In this document: piece by piece, positions 1 through 9,072 of the stretch
Position numbering within the stretch: the first letter of the stretch is position 1
Layout: every line of letters begins with the position of its first letter
From: Thalassospira marina
GTDB lineage: Bacteria; Pseudomonadota; Alphaproteobacteria; Rhodospirillales; Thalassospiraceae
Reading direction: 5' to 3'
Length of the DNA: 64,000 nucleotides
Assembly (NCBI RefSeq): GCF_002844375.1
Contig: NZ_CP024199.1
Location: forward strand, 3,264,001-3,328,000
The notes under the pieces: model-generated
The model's input: only the letters and a program-made list of their open reading frames with translations
The model's database searches: none
Told to the model about the DNA's origin: nothing
Position numbers and translations under genes: made by a program

Positions 1-952
1 GAATAACGATCTTGGTTGAATCCGGTACGGCCTTTGCGGCTTCGGCGACAAGATCATCATAGGCACGAACACGGGCCTTGGATTTCGCCTGACGGCCTTT
101 CGGGTTCTGACGGATCCAGTCCAGTTCCGAAGCCAGCTGCTTCTGACGGTTGCCTTCCTGACGGGCTTCCTGCGCCAGACGCTTCTGTTTCTGTTCAAGC
201 CAGGACGAATAGTTGCCTTCGTAAGGAATACCCTGACCACGGTCGAGTTCAAGGATCCAGCCGGTAACGTTATCGAGGAAGTAACGATCGTGGGTAACCA
301 GAATAACAGTACCCTGGTAGTCCTCGAGGTGACGTTCAAGCCAGGCAACAGATTCAGCGTCAAGATGGTTGGTCGGTTCGTCAAGCAGCAGAATGTCCGG
401 CTTGGCCAGAAGCAAACGGCAAAGTGCAACACGGCGGCGTTCACCACCTGAAAGCTTGGTCACGTCGGCATCTTTGGGCGGGCAACGCAGTGCGTCCATC
501 GCAATTTCCAGCGTCCGCTCAAGATCCCAGCCATTGGCGGCATCGATGCGTTCCTGAAGCTCGCCCTGCTCGGCCAGCAGATCGTTCATTTCGTCGTCGG
601 TCATCGGTTCGGCGAACTTGGCACTGATGTCGTTAAAGCGCGCCAGATCGTCAACAACCTGCCCGCAACCTTCCATCACGTTGCCCAAAACGTCTTTTTC
701 CGGGTTCAGCTGCGGTTCCTGTTCAAGGTAGCCGACATTCACCCCCTCTGCCGGCCATGCTTCACCGGCGTAATCCTTTTCGATGCCCGCCATGATTTTA
801 AGCAGCGTCGATTTACCGGCACCGTTGTTCCCGAGAACACCGATTTTAACGCCCGGCAGGAAGGACAGCGTAATACCTTTGAAAAGTTCGCGACCACCCG
901 GAAGGATCTTGGTCAGGTCCTTCATGACGTAAATATACTGGTAGGATGCCAT
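1..952 (-). CDS. ettA: EttA-type ABC-F translation factor (5' part only)
   Basis: This is the first 317 codons of an energy-dependent translational throttle protein; the 3' end lies outside the window. ABC-F proteins bind the ribosomal E site and use two ATP-binding cassettes without membrane domains. Seen here: the opening MASYQYIYVMKDLTK typical of EttA, Walker A GNNGAGKST at about residues 41-49, the signature LSGGERRR, Walker B with DEPTNHLD, and the start of the charged inter-domain linker rich in Lys, Arg and Gln. The start ATG is at 952-950. The gene stands alone on this strand, with over 500 bases of non-coding DNA upstream. Family assignment is confident; the second cassette cannot be checked. 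Confidence 0.95.
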   Translation of the reverse strand, partial: MASYQYIYVMKDLTKILPGGRELFKGITLSFLPGVKIGVLGNNGAGKSTLLKIMAGIEKDYAGEAWPAEGVNVGYLEQEPQLNPEKDVLGNVMEGCGQVVDDLARFNDISAKFAEPMTDDEMNDLLAEQGELQERIDAANGWDLERTLEIAMDALRCPPKDADVTKLSGGERRRVALCRLLLAKPDILLLDEPTNHLDAESVAWLERHLEDYQGTVILVTHDRYFLDNVTGWILELDRGQGIPYEGNYSSWLEQKQKRLAQEARQEGNRQKQLASELDWIRQNPKGRQAKSKARVRAYDDLVAEAAKAVPDSTKIVI

Positions 953-1491
953 TAAATTCCCCATCCAAAATGAACCGCGCCCCGCGGTTGCGGGGCAAAT
1001 ATTGTGGGCCGTTTGTAACCGAGCTGCCTGCGACAAACAACGGCAAAGAAGCAAAACCGCCAATTTGCAACGCCATGGCAGCCATGCCTGAATGCACCGG
1101 GGCGATTCCGCCCACGCCAACCCCCATGGTTTTACCTGATCTGGCATTTGCGGTCCAATGCGCAACCGCAAGCCCGGAAAAAGGCCGAAAACACGCAAGC
1201 CCACCCCCAGCCATAACCAGACTTTAGTCGTAGCTGCCCGCTTCCAACACCGGTTGAAAGAACGAAAAACGGCAGTTTTTCAAGCTTTTCACGTTTCAAG
1301 ACTTATCTGCGCGCCCTGTCATTCGACTAAGGGTTAGTACATGGGCCATACTCAAAGCTGATAGGAAAATTTCATGGTGTGCCGTGCAACCAGCACGATC
1401 ATGCACCGCATTTTTCTAAAGTCCGGGTGATCAATAACAACATTACCCAGCCCGGCACGGGAAGGTTCATATCCGAGGAAGGAGACGCGCA
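953..1491. other. Intergenic region between ettA and the symporter operon
   Basis: About 540 bases between divergent genes. I see no convincing gene; short open frames on both strands lack a ribosome site and family resemblance. A small GC-rich hairpin (GCCCCG / CGGGGC, 979-996) lies in the presumed ettA leader. The right edge carries the strong ribosome site GAGGAAGGAG for the DUF4212 gene. Promoters for both directions must lie here but none stands out. Confidence 0.5.
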
Positions 1492-1752
1492 ATGGAAGAC
1501 AAATCCGGCGCAGAGTACTGGAGACGCAACGTCAAACTGGTGCTGACCCTGCTGGTCATCTGGTTTGTTGTCTCTTATGGCTGCGGCATTCTGTTTGTAG
1601 ATGCCCTCAATACCATTTCGATCGCTGGCTTCCAGCTTGGTTTCTGGTTTGCCCAGCAGGGGTCGATCTATGTCTTTGTGGCCCTGATCTTCGTCTATGT
1701 CCGGCAGATGAACAAGCTGGACCGTGAATTCAACGTTCAGGAAGACGAATAG
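1492..1752 (+). CDS. DUF4212 small subunit of sodium:solute symporter
   Basis: An 86-residue membrane protein of the DUF4212 family, which is almost always encoded just upstream of a VC_2705-type sodium:solute symporter and is thought to be its small partner subunit. The sequence has a polar N-terminus (EYWRRNVK), two hydrophobic helices at about residues 15-37 and 52-72, and a charged C-terminus ending QEDE. The start ATG follows GGAAGGAGA at a good distance. The symporter gene begins 35 bases downstream, so the two are surely one operon. The role as a subunit is inferred from the family, not proven here. Confidence 0.9.
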   Translation: MEDKSGAEYWRRNVKLVLTLLVIWFVVSYGCGILFVDALNTISIAGFQLGFWFAQQGSIYVFVALIFVYVRQMNKLDREFNVQEDE

Positions 1753-1787
1753 GCCCACGCAGGCCATTTGTATTGGGGAGCTTTTTC

Positions 1788-3554
1788 ATGGATCTTACGA
1801 CCCTTACATATATTGCCGTGGGGCTTAGCTTTGCGCTTTATATCGGCATTGCCATCTGGGCAAAGGCCAGCACGACTGGCGAATTTTACGTTGCCGGCTC
1901 CGGGGTGAACCCGGTTGTTAACGGCATGGCAACGGCGGCTGACTGGATGTCGGCGGCATCATTCATTTCCATGGCCGGTTTGATCGCCTTTTTGGGTTAT
2001 GGCGGTTCGGTCTATCTGATGGGCTGGACGGGCGGTTACTGCCTGCTGGCAATGTTGCTGGCACCGTATTTGCGCAAATATGGCAAATTCACCGTGCCGG
2101 AATTTATCGGCGACCGTTTCTATTCAAAAACGGCCCGTATCGTTGCCGTTGTCTGCCTGATCTTCATTTCCTTTACCTATGTTGCAGGCCAGATGCGTGG
2201 CGTTGGCATCGTGTTTTCGCGCTTCCTGGAAGTCGACATCCTTACCGGCCTGATCATTGGCATGGGCATTGTGTTTGTCTATGCGGTGCTGGGCGGCATG
2301 AAGGGCGTAACCTATACCCAGGTCGCGCAATATTGCGTGCTGATCGTGGCCTATACCGTGCCGGCAATTTTCATTGCCTTCCAGCTTACCGGCAATCCGC
2401 TGCCGCAGCTGGCATTTGGCTCAACCGTCACGGGCAGTGGCGATTACATGCTTGATCGCCTCAACCAGGTCGTTACCGAACTGGGCTTTCTTGAATATAC
2501 GACCACCAGCAAATCCACGATCGACATTTTCGCCATTACCCTGGCGCTGATGGTTGGTACAGCTGGTTTGCCGCACGTTATTGTCCGCTTCTTTACCGTG
2601 CCCAAAGTGCGCGATGCGCGTTCATCCGCTGGCTGGGCGCTGGTCTTTATTGCCATTCTTTACACCACCGCCCCGGCTGTGGGTGCAATGGCCCGCCTTA
2701 ACCTGACCCAGACGGTACAAACCGGCCCGGTTGGCTCGCCCGATGGCAACCTTGTGTTTGAACAGCGCCCGGACTGGATGAAACGTTGGGAAAGCACTGG
2801 CCTTCTGGCATTTGAAGACAAAAATGGCGATGGCAAAATCCAGTATTACAATGATGCCAATGCCGAATTTGCCGCCAAGGCCGAACAATATGGCTGGAAA
2901 GGCAATGAACTGAAGGTCGATAACGACATTATGGTTCTCGCCAACCCGGAAATTGCCCAGCTTCCGAACTGGGTGATCGCCCTGGTCGCAGCGGGTGGTA
3001 TTGCCGCGGCCCTTTCAACGGCGGCTGGCCTGCTTCTGGTGATTTCGGCCAGTATCTCGCACGATCTGCTCAAAAGCACGTTTACGCCTGATATGACCGA
3101 AAAACAGGAACTGATGACTGGCCGTATTGCCGCGGCTGTTGCCATCGGCATTGCCGGTTACCTCGGCTATAACCCGCCGGGCTTTGTGGCACAGGTTGTT
3201 GCCTTTGCCTTTGGCCTTGCTGCAGCATCGCTGTTCCCGGTCATTATCATGGGGATTTTCTCCAAAAAGGTGAACCGCGAAGGTGCCATTGCCGGCATGC
3301 TGACCGGGCTTGTTTTCACCATGGGCTATATCATCGCCTATAAGGGTGTTTTCATTACCCCGATCCTTGCCAACACCGCCGATAACTGGCTGTTCGGGAT
3401 TTCCCCGGAAGGCATCGGGTCGATTGGCATGGTGCTTAACTTTGCCGTGGCTTTCATTGTATCGAAAATCACGGCGGCACCGCCGCAGCACATTCAGGAC
3501 ATGGTCGAACAGATCCGTATCCCCAAAGGTGCTGGCGCGGCTGTTGATCACTAA
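1788..3554 (+). CDS. Sodium:solute symporter, VC_2705 (acetate-type) subfamily
   Basis: A 588-residue inner-membrane secondary transporter of the SSS family, related to the acetate permease ActP. The ATG at 1788 follows GGGGAG and is preferred over an in-frame TTG at 1773. Transmembrane helices run along the whole length. A hydrophilic segment at about residues 300-390 interrupts them, as in other VC_2705 members, and it contains DKNGDGKIQYYN (residues 344-355), which resembles an EF-hand calcium loop. It pairs with the DUF4212 gene upstream and is followed by a strong terminator. The signalling protein and exonuclease genes downstream commonly accompany this transporter. A carboxylate such as acetate is a likely substrate, but this is inference. 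Confidence 0.92.
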   Translation: MDLTTLTYIAVGLSFALYIGIAIWAKASTTGEFYVAGSGVNPVVNGMATAADWMSAASFISMAGLIAFLGYGGSVYLMGWTGGYCLLAMLLAPYLRKYGKFTVPEFIGDRFYSKTARIVAVVCLIFISFTYVAGQMRGVGIVFSRFLEVDILTGLIIGMGIVFVYAVLGGMKGVTYTQVAQYCVLIVAYTVPAIFIAFQLTGNPLPQLAFGSTVTGSGDYMLDRLNQVVTELGFLEYTTTSKSTIDIFAITLALMVGTAGLPHVIVRFFTVPKVRDARSSAGWALVFIAILYTTAPAVGAMARLNLTQTVQTGPVGSPDGNLVFEQRPDWMKRWESTGLLAFEDKNGDGKIQYYNDANAEFAAKAEQYGWKGNELKVDNDIMVLANPEIAQLPNWVIALVAAGGIAAALSTAAGLLLVISASISHDLLKSTFTPDMTEKQELMTGRIAAAVAIGIAGYLGYNPPGFVAQVVAFAFGLAAASLFPVIIMGIFSKKVNREGAIAGMLTGLVFTMGYIIAYKGVFITPILANTADNWLFGISPEGIGSIGMVLNFAVAFIVSKITAAPPQHIQDMVEQIRIPKGAGAAVDH

Positions 3555-3605
3555 AACCTGCAATGACCATGTCTGGTTGAAAATATTTCAGCCAAATTGA
3601 TCAGG

Positions 3606-3641
3606 GACCCCCGCGATGTCAAAGACATGCGGGGGTCTTTT
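3606..3641 (+). terminator. Rho-independent terminator after the symporter
   Basis: A stable hairpin has left arm GACCCCCGCGATGTC (3606-3620), loop AAA, and right arm GACATGCGGGGGTC (3624-3637), with one bulged G at 3615. TTTTA follows on the plus strand. It closes the DUF4212-symporter operon. Confidence 0.9.
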
Positions 3642-3716
3642 ACGTTAGGCTGGGCGCCGGTAAAGTGACATACCATCTGGCAGCCTTGACCGGCCCTTTT
3701 GCAACCGGGGAATGAC

Positions 3717-5591
3717 ATGAGCCTTGAACTGAAAGACATCCGCGATTTTCTGGCAGCCCACCATCCCTTTGACCTGTTGCCCGAAAGCGACCTGGACCAG
3801 ATCCCCGGTCGCCTGACCGCGCGGTATTTCCGCAAGGGTTCGGTTATTTTGCAGCCCGATATCACTTGCCTTCATTTGCACATCGTGCGGACTGGCGCAG
3901 TTGAAACCCATTCACCCGATGGCCAGTTGCTTGCCCGCCTGTCAGAAGGCGAATGTTTTGGTGTGCGCGCCATGTTTCGCGGCGGCAAGGCCGCCAACCG
4001 CATCACGGCCATTGAAGACACCCTGGTTTACCAGTTACCCGAAGGTGATTTTCACGAACTGGCCCGCCAGCACCCGCAATTTGCCTATTTCTTTGAATTG
4101 ATGGGCGGTGCCCGCCTGCGCGGCGGCATGCAAATGGCCGAAGAACGCGACGAAGACCAGCTAAAACTGATGAGCCTGCAGGTCGGCGACCTGATTGCGC
4201 GTGATGTTGTCAGCCTGCCGCAAACCGCAACACTGCGCGACGTTGGCCAGCATATGAGCCGCGAGCGGGTTTCCTGCCTGCTTCTGACCGATGAAAATGG
4301 CAAAGTCTGCGGCATTGTGACGGACCGGGACCTGCGCAACCGCGTTGTCGCACAGGGGCTGGATTACGCAACACCGGTTTCCGAAGTCATGACCGCCAAC
4401 CCCATTTCCATCACCCCCGATGCCTATGCCTTTGACGCCCTGCTGACCATGACACGCCATAACATTCGCCATTTGCCGGTGGTGGCAAACGGGGCGGATA
4501 CGCCGGTTGGGGTTATTACCACCACCAACCTTTTGATGCGCCAGTCGCTGTCGGCGGTGTATATGGCAGGCCAGATCAGCAAAATGGACAATGCCGGTGA
4601 TATGGCCGGTGTGATTGCGCAAATCCCCGAATTGCTGCGCCAGTTGATTGATGCCGGAGCAACATCGCAAAATGCCGGGCATATCGTCACCACCCTTGCT
4701 GATACGGTAACATCGCGCCTGCTGGAACTGGCCGAAAAGAAATTTGGCCCACCGCCTGTGCCCTATGTGTGGCTGGCGGGCGGTTCGCAGGGCCGGCAGG
4801 AACAAACCGCAATATCCGATCAGGATAACTGCCTGATGATGGATGATGCCTTTGACCCCACGCAACATGGTGATTATTTCCGCAATCTCGCGGAATTTGT
4901 GTGTGATGGCTTAAACACGGCCGGGTATGTTTACTGCCCCGGCGAGATGATGGCCAAAACCGAAAAATGGCGCCAGCCGGTGGCAACCTGGCGGCAATAT
5001 TTCACCAACTGGATTCAAAGCCCCGAACCCAAGGCCTTAATGCTGTGTTCCGTGTGGTTTGACCTGCGCCCGATTTATGGCAAAGCAGCCCTTTATGAAC
5101 AATTGCACCGCCAGATTTTAACCATGGCATCGGACAACCGCATTTTCCTGGCCTTTATGGTCGGCAATGCCCAAACCCATCAGGTGCCGCTGGGCTTTTT
5201 CCGAAATTTCGTCATGATCCGCGGCGGCGAACATGACCGCACCCTTGATATGAAACATAATGGCGTGGTGCCGATTGTTGATATTGCCCGCATCCATGCG
5301 CTGGGCAATGGCATTTCGGCGGTTAATACCACCAGCCGCCTGCAGGCCGCGATCCACACCACATCAATCAGCGCGCAGGGCGCACGTGATTTGATGGATG
5401 CCTATGAATTTATCAGCATCACGCGCCTGAAACACCAGGTGGCGCAAATCCGGTCTGGCGAGAGACCCGATAACTTCCTGCATCCCGAAAGCCTTTCCGC
5501 CTTCGAGAGAAGCCATCTCAAAGATGCCTTTAACGTGATAAAAACCTTGCAGTCCGCCCTTGAAAGCAGCTTTGGCAAAAGCGGCACCTGA
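3717..5591 (+). CDS. cNMP-binding / CBS / DUF294 nucleotidyltransferase-like signalling protein
   Basis: A 624-residue cytoplasmic protein. Residues about 15-125 form a cyclic-nucleotide-binding (CRP-like) domain, about 150-275 a pair of CBS domains that usually bind adenine nucleotides, and about 290-430 a DUF294 nucleotidyltransferase-like domain with GGSQGRQEQ and the acidic SDQDN motif. The DUF294 C-terminal domain follows. The family resembles GlnD-type nucleotidyltransferases and is repeatedly found beside acetate-type SSS transporters, which suggests energy- or nucleotide-dependent control of uptake. ATG 3717 is chosen over an upstream TTG at 3699. The exonuclease gene begins 65 bases downstream. 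Its biochemical activity is not established by the sequence. Confidence 0.9.
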   Translation: MSLELKDIRDFLAAHHPFDLLPESDLDQIPGRLTARYFRKGSVILQPDITCLHLHIVRTGAVETHSPDGQLLARLSEGECFGVRAMFRGGKAANRITAIEDTLVYQLPEGDFHELARQHPQFAYFFELMGGARLRGGMQMAEERDEDQLKLMSLQVGDLIARDVVSLPQTATLRDVGQHMSRERVSCLLLTDENGKVCGIVTDRDLRNRVVAQGLDYATPVSEVMTANPISITPDAYAFDALLTMTRHNIRHLPVVANGADTPVGVITTTNLLMRQSLSAVYMAGQISKMDNAGDMAGVIAQIPELLRQLIDAGATSQNAGHIVTTLADTVTSRLLELAEKKFGPPPVPYVWLAGGSQGRQEQTAISDQDNCLMMDDAFDPTQHGDYFRNLAEFVCDGLNTAGYVYCPGEMMAKTEKWRQPVATWRQYFTNWIQSPEPKALMLCSVWFDLRPIYGKAALYEQLHRQILTMASDNRIFLAFMVGNAQTHQVPLGFFRNFVMIRGGEHDRTLDMKHNGVVPIVDIARIHALGNGISAVNTTSRLQAAIHTTSISAQGARDLMDAYEFISITRLKHQVAQIRSGERPDNFLHPESLSAFERSHLKDAFNVIKTLQSALESSFGKSGT

Positions 5592-5656
5592 AAAACAGGC
5601 AGGATAAACCGGCCGACAAGCGCGCCTTGCACACAAAAAGCAACGCAGGAAAAAAC

Positions 5657-6346
5657 ATGGGTCTGCACGAAAAAATCACGGATAGTCAGCTTTACCGCCG
5701 CTGGATAAAAAAGCGCGCGCAAGGCCCGCTGGCCCAGTTTTACGACATTACCCCCGTCGCCCCGGAACGCCGGGTTTCCGACATTGAATTTGTTGCCGTT
5801 GATCTGGAAACAACAGGCCTGAATGCCAAGCATGACGAAATTATCAGCATTGGCTGGGTGTTGATCCGCAATCGTGGTGTCGATTTTTCAAGTGCGCATC
5901 ATAGCCTTGTGCGCCCCACCCGCGATGTCAGCGAAAGTTCAGCGGTAATTCACGGCATTCTTGACAGTCACGTCGCCGAAGCCCCCGATATCGACACCAT
6001 CCTGCGCCAGTTATTGCCCATTCTGGCCGGGCGGGTGTTACTGGCCCATCATGCGCCCATCGAACTGGGCTTTTTGGGCCGGGCCTGCAGACGCCTTTAT
6101 GGTGCCCCTTTGCAAATGCCCACGGTCGATACGCTGGTTTTGGGCCTGCGCGATATTCATCGGCAGGGCACCCCGCTTAAAAGCGGCGCGTTAAAGCTGC
6201 AAAACCTGCGCAAAACACATAATTTACCGCCCTATCGCGCGCATAACGCCTTGACCGATGCCATTGCCACGGCGGAACTTTTCCTGGCCCAGATCAACAA
6301 GCGTGATCCTAAAGGCGAACTTGAGCTCGACCGTGTCCTGCGCTAA
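5657..6346 (+). CDS. DnaQ-like 3'-5' exonuclease (DEDDh type)
   Basis: A 229-residue protein with the RNase T/DnaQ exonuclease fold. Exo I is VDLETTGL (D49, E51). Exo III is HNALTDA (H196, D201), the DEDDh form. In Exo II the segment LLAHHAPIELGFL has Glu at residue 136 where DnaQ has the catalytic Asp. An N-terminal extension of about 40 residues precedes the domain. ATG 5657 follows CAGGAAA and is preferred to an upstream TTG at 5627. It lies downstream of the cNMP/CBS/DUF294 gene, an arrangement seen in many proteobacteria and often annotated as a second Pol III epsilon-like protein. Substrate is unknown, and a housekeeping dnaQ presumably lies elsewhere. Confidence 0.88.
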   Translation: MGLHEKITDSQLYRRWIKKRAQGPLAQFYDITPVAPERRVSDIEFVAVDLETTGLNAKHDEIISIGWVLIRNRGVDFSSAHHSLVRPTRDVSESSAVIHGILDSHVAEAPDIDTILRQLLPILAGRVLLAHHAPIELGFLGRACRRLYGAPLQMPTVDTLVLGLRDIHRQGTPLKSGALKLQNLRKTHNLPPYRAHNALTDAIATAELFLAQINKRDPKGELELDRVLR

Positions 6347-6398
6347 GCCATAATTATTATCTTAACGCGTAATCACCGCGCCAGCAGGGACCGGAACC

Positions 6399-6920
6399 AT
6401 GTTTGTTTTTATCTTCACAACCATCGTGGTCGGTTTTGCCTGCGCCGGTTTTATCATGCTGGGTTTCCGCCTGAGCGGCCGTAAGGCCCCCAAATATCTG
6501 ATCCCGTTGACTGCGGCATTGGGGATGTTTGGCTATATGATCTGGGATGATTATAGCTGGTTTGACCGCATTTCGGCCCGCCTTCCCGGCGACGTCACCA
6601 TTAGCGAAACATTTGCCACCAGCAGTGCCTATAAACCCTGGACGCTACTAAAAGCCCCGATCAACCGTTTCACGGCCTTTGACCAGGGCAAAACCATTGC
6701 CAACCCCCAAGACCCGGCGCAAAAACAGATCACCACGGTTTACCTGCAAAAGGGCCATCAGGCGATGGCGACAACCCGCCTGATTGATTGTGACACCAAC
6801 CAGGCCGGTTTTATCACACCCGATACCGCCCTTGATGAAAACGGCTTTCCCAATGGCGATTTACAAATGACCGCCCTTGAAAAAAGCGACCCGGCGCTAC
6901 GCTTTGCCTGCCTGAACTGA
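6399..6920 (+). CDS. Uncharacterised two-helix membrane protein
   Basis: A 173-residue protein that I do not recognise. It begins with two hydrophobic helices (about residues 2-24 and 33-50), followed by a soluble domain of about 120 residues with only two cysteines, at the C-terminal end (IDCDTN and FACLN). The soluble part is probably periplasmic. The ATG follows CAGGGA. It is transcribed in the same direction as the exonuclease gene 52 bases upstream and may be the last gene of that operon; it converges with the oxidoreductase gene only 14 bases away. No catalytic motif is visible. Confidence 0.75.
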   Translation: MFVFIFTTIVVGFACAGFIMLGFRLSGRKAPKYLIPLTAALGMFGYMIWDDYSWFDRISARLPGDVTISETFATSSAYKPWTLLKAPINRFTAFDQGKTIANPQDPAQKQITTVYLQKGHQAMATTRLIDCDTNQAGFITPDTALDENGFPNGDLQMTALEKSDPALRFACLN

Positions 6921-6934
6921 TTTCTCTTATTCCA

Positions 6935-7978
6935 TTAACCCCAAATTCCGTCATCGCCGGGCATTTCGATAACAATTTTGCCAAGTGGACCGGCATCAAG
7001 ATGGTCCAGCGCGGCAGGTAAGTCCTCCAATACAAAGGTGCGATCAATCACCGGCTTCAGCCCGCTTTGGTCAACTGCGCGCACCAGGCGTTCCAGTGCC
7101 AGACGGTGCCCGGTGCCAATGCCATGAATGGTCACATCCTTCATCAGGATCGGCATCAGTGGGGATGAAACCTCGAATCCCTGAAGGGCGCCGATCAGGT
7201 AAATATGGCCGCCAACCGCTGCAATTTCGGCAGCGCGGCCCAGATGGGAACCACCCACCAGTTCCAAAATATGGTCCGCACCATAATCATGGGTAATGTC
7301 CCATACGGCGTGTGCCAGATCCTGACTGTGCCGGTCAATTACATGATCTGCCCCCAAATTCCGCACGCAGTCAAACTTTTGCGGGCTGCAGGAAACAATC
7401 ACCGTTGCACCCTGCATTTTTGCAATTTGAATGGCAAACAGGGCCACACCACCACTGCCTTCGACCAGCACAATATCACCCGGCTTTACATGACCGCGTT
7501 CGCACAGGGCAAACCATGCTGTCAAACCCGCGCAGGGCAGTGTACTGGCACTAACCGGGCTTAGCGATTTGGGTGCATGGACAAACCAGCTTTCAGGCAG
7601 GGCCACATATTGGGCCAGCACACCAGGGTAAAAACCGCCCAATGTCCGATAGGCAGGGAAATGGGCATTGCCAGGTCGCAAACCATCCACCCAGTCCGGG
7701 GTGAAGGATGAAATAACGTTATCGCCCAGGCAAAAACGGCCAACACCCTGGCCAACCGCCATCACCTGACCGGACAAATCCGACCCCGGCGTGAAGGGAA
7801 ATTCAAGCGGCAGGCCACGCCCGGTTTCGATCACCATTTTATCACGGTAATTCAGTGAAACCGCTTTCACCTTTACCAGCACTTCGCCCGGTTTGGGGCT
7901 GGGAACGGGTGCATCCTGCAGGGTTAAATGCGCCCGGCCAATGACATTCATCTGCCAGCGTTTCATTGTTTCGGTCAT
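6935..7978 (-). CDS. Zinc-independent medium-chain alcohol dehydrogenase / quinone oxidoreductase
   Basis: A 347-residue MDR-superfamily oxidoreductase that should reduce or oxidise carbonyl compounds with NAD(P)H. The N-terminal GroES-like domain contains SLNYRDKMV and PGSDLSGQV, without the cysteine ligands of zinc enzymes. The cofactor domain has VEGSGGVALFAIQIAK, a variant of the glycine-rich nucleotide motif, at about residues 170-185. The start ATG is preceded by GGAGG at 7 bases. It diverges from a LysR gene across 188 bases, so that regulator probably controls it. The natural substrate is not apparent. Confidence 0.88.
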   Translation of the reverse strand: MTETMKRWQMNVIGRAHLTLQDAPVPSPKPGEVLVKVKAVSLNYRDKMVIETGRGLPLEFPFTPGSDLSGQVMAVGQGVGRFCLGDNVISSFTPDWVDGLRPGNAHFPAYRTLGGFYPGVLAQYVALPESWFVHAPKSLSPVSASTLPCAGLTAWFALCERGHVKPGDIVLVEGSGGVALFAIQIAKMQGATVIVSCSPQKFDCVRNLGADHVIDRHSQDLAHAVWDITHDYGADHILELVGGSHLGRAAEIAAVGGHIYLIGALQGFEVSSPLMPILMKDVTIHGIGTGHRLALERLVRAVDQSGLKPVIDRTFVLEDLPAALDHLDAGPLGKIVIEMPGDDGIWG

Positions 7979-8166
7979 CGGTTACCTCCGTTCATGGAAA
8001 TACCCGGCGCATTGGCAAAAATGCTGTTCTGCCATTGTCTGATTGCCAATGCAGGAACGTGGCCTTTAACAATTTCGCCGGGCGACTGGCTCCGGAAACT
8101 GGCAGATTTGATTGTTATGTTTAATACGATATAATTTTGATTATTTACTGAATAAGGCTCAGCAAT

Positions 8167-9072
8167 ATGAAAGGTTCGGAATTTGCCGAGCTAACGGCCT
8201 TTATGGCCGTTACCCGTGAACGCAGCTTTCGTCGCGCGGCACAAACGTTGGGCGTAACGCCTTCGGCCCTAAGTCACACCATTCGCAGTCTGGAAGAAAG
8301 GCTTGGCGCCCGATTATTAAACCGCACCACCCGCAGCGTCGCGCCGACACAGGCAGGGCAAGCCCTGTTTGACCGGTTGGGACCGGCAGTTGGAGACATC
8401 GAAGGGGCCGTGCGCGATGTTGGCGCCTTTCAAACCCAGCCGCGAGGCAATGTGCGCATCAACCTGCCCCGGCTGGCGGCACATAGCGTTATTACCCCGA
8501 TCCTGGCCGACTTTACCGCAGCCTTCCCCGATATCCAGCTTGACCTGATGATTGATGACAACCTGACCGACGTGGTTGCCAAAGGGTTCGATGCGGGCAT
8601 TCGTTCAGGCGAACTGGTTGCGCAGGATATGATTGCGCTGAAGTTAACGCCTGATTTGCGCATGGCTGTTGTCGGCTCTGCCACCTATTTTGCAAAAAGG
8701 GCCAAACCTGCACATCCAGCCGATTTAAAATCGCACGTTTGCGTCAATTACCGCTGGAATGAAACCGGCGCGCTGTTTCCCTGGCATTTCGATAATGGCC
8801 AACAACAAATCGATGTGCAGCTAAAGCAGGCCATGACCGTTAATGACATTGATTTTCTGTGTGATGCGGCCCTTCAGGGTATTGGGCTGGCTCTATTGCC
8901 GGAAAGTTTTGTCCAGCCCCATATCGATGATGGGCGGCTTATACGGGTACTTGATGACTGGTGCAAACCCTTCGCCGGTTTTTACCTGTATTACCCTAAC
9001 CGGACACATATGCCCGCTGCCTTGCGGGCCTTTATTGATTTTATCAAATCTTCGCGAGCAATCCGCCCCTGA
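8167..9072 (+). CDS. LysR-family transcriptional regulator
   Basis: A 301-residue LysR-type regulator. The winged helix at residues 1-60 contains RRAAQTLGVTPSALSHTIRSLEERLGARLLNRTTRSV. The rest is the periplasmic-binding-protein-like effector domain. The start ATG lies 9 bases after AAGG. The divergent oxidoreductase gene (6935-7978) is the obvious target. The 188-base spacer is AT-rich near the regulator start, but I could not pick out a clear T-N11-A palindrome. It belongs to the CrgA-like group often paired with MDR or SDR oxidoreductases. Confidence 0.93.
   Translation: MKGSEFAELTAFMAVTRERSFRRAAQTLGVTPSALSHTIRSLEERLGARLLNRTTRSVAPTQAGQALFDRLGPAVGDIEGAVRDVGAFQTQPRGNVRINLPRLAAHSVITPILADFTAAFPDIQLDLMIDDNLTDVVAKGFDAGIRSGELVAQDMIALKLTPDLRMAVVGSATYFAKRAKPAHPADLKSHVCVNYRWNETGALFPWHFDNGQQQIDVQLKQAMTVNDIDFLCDAALQGIGLALLPESFVQPHIDDGRLIRVLDDWCKPFAGFYLYYPNRTHMPAALRAFIDFIKSSRAIRP

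Noticed and set aside
979..996. GC-rich hairpin as an ettA terminator or riboswitch
   Set aside because: It lies upstream of ettA, is only 6 base pairs long and has no T-run or conserved aptamer sequence.
846..1227. Overlapping ORFs on both strands near the ettA start
   Set aside because: No family similarity or ribosome site; one overlaps the certain ettA start in another frame.
7979..8166. LysR box in the oxidoreductase/LysR spacer
   Set aside because: AT-rich sequence gives several weak T-N11-A matches, none with convincing symmetry.
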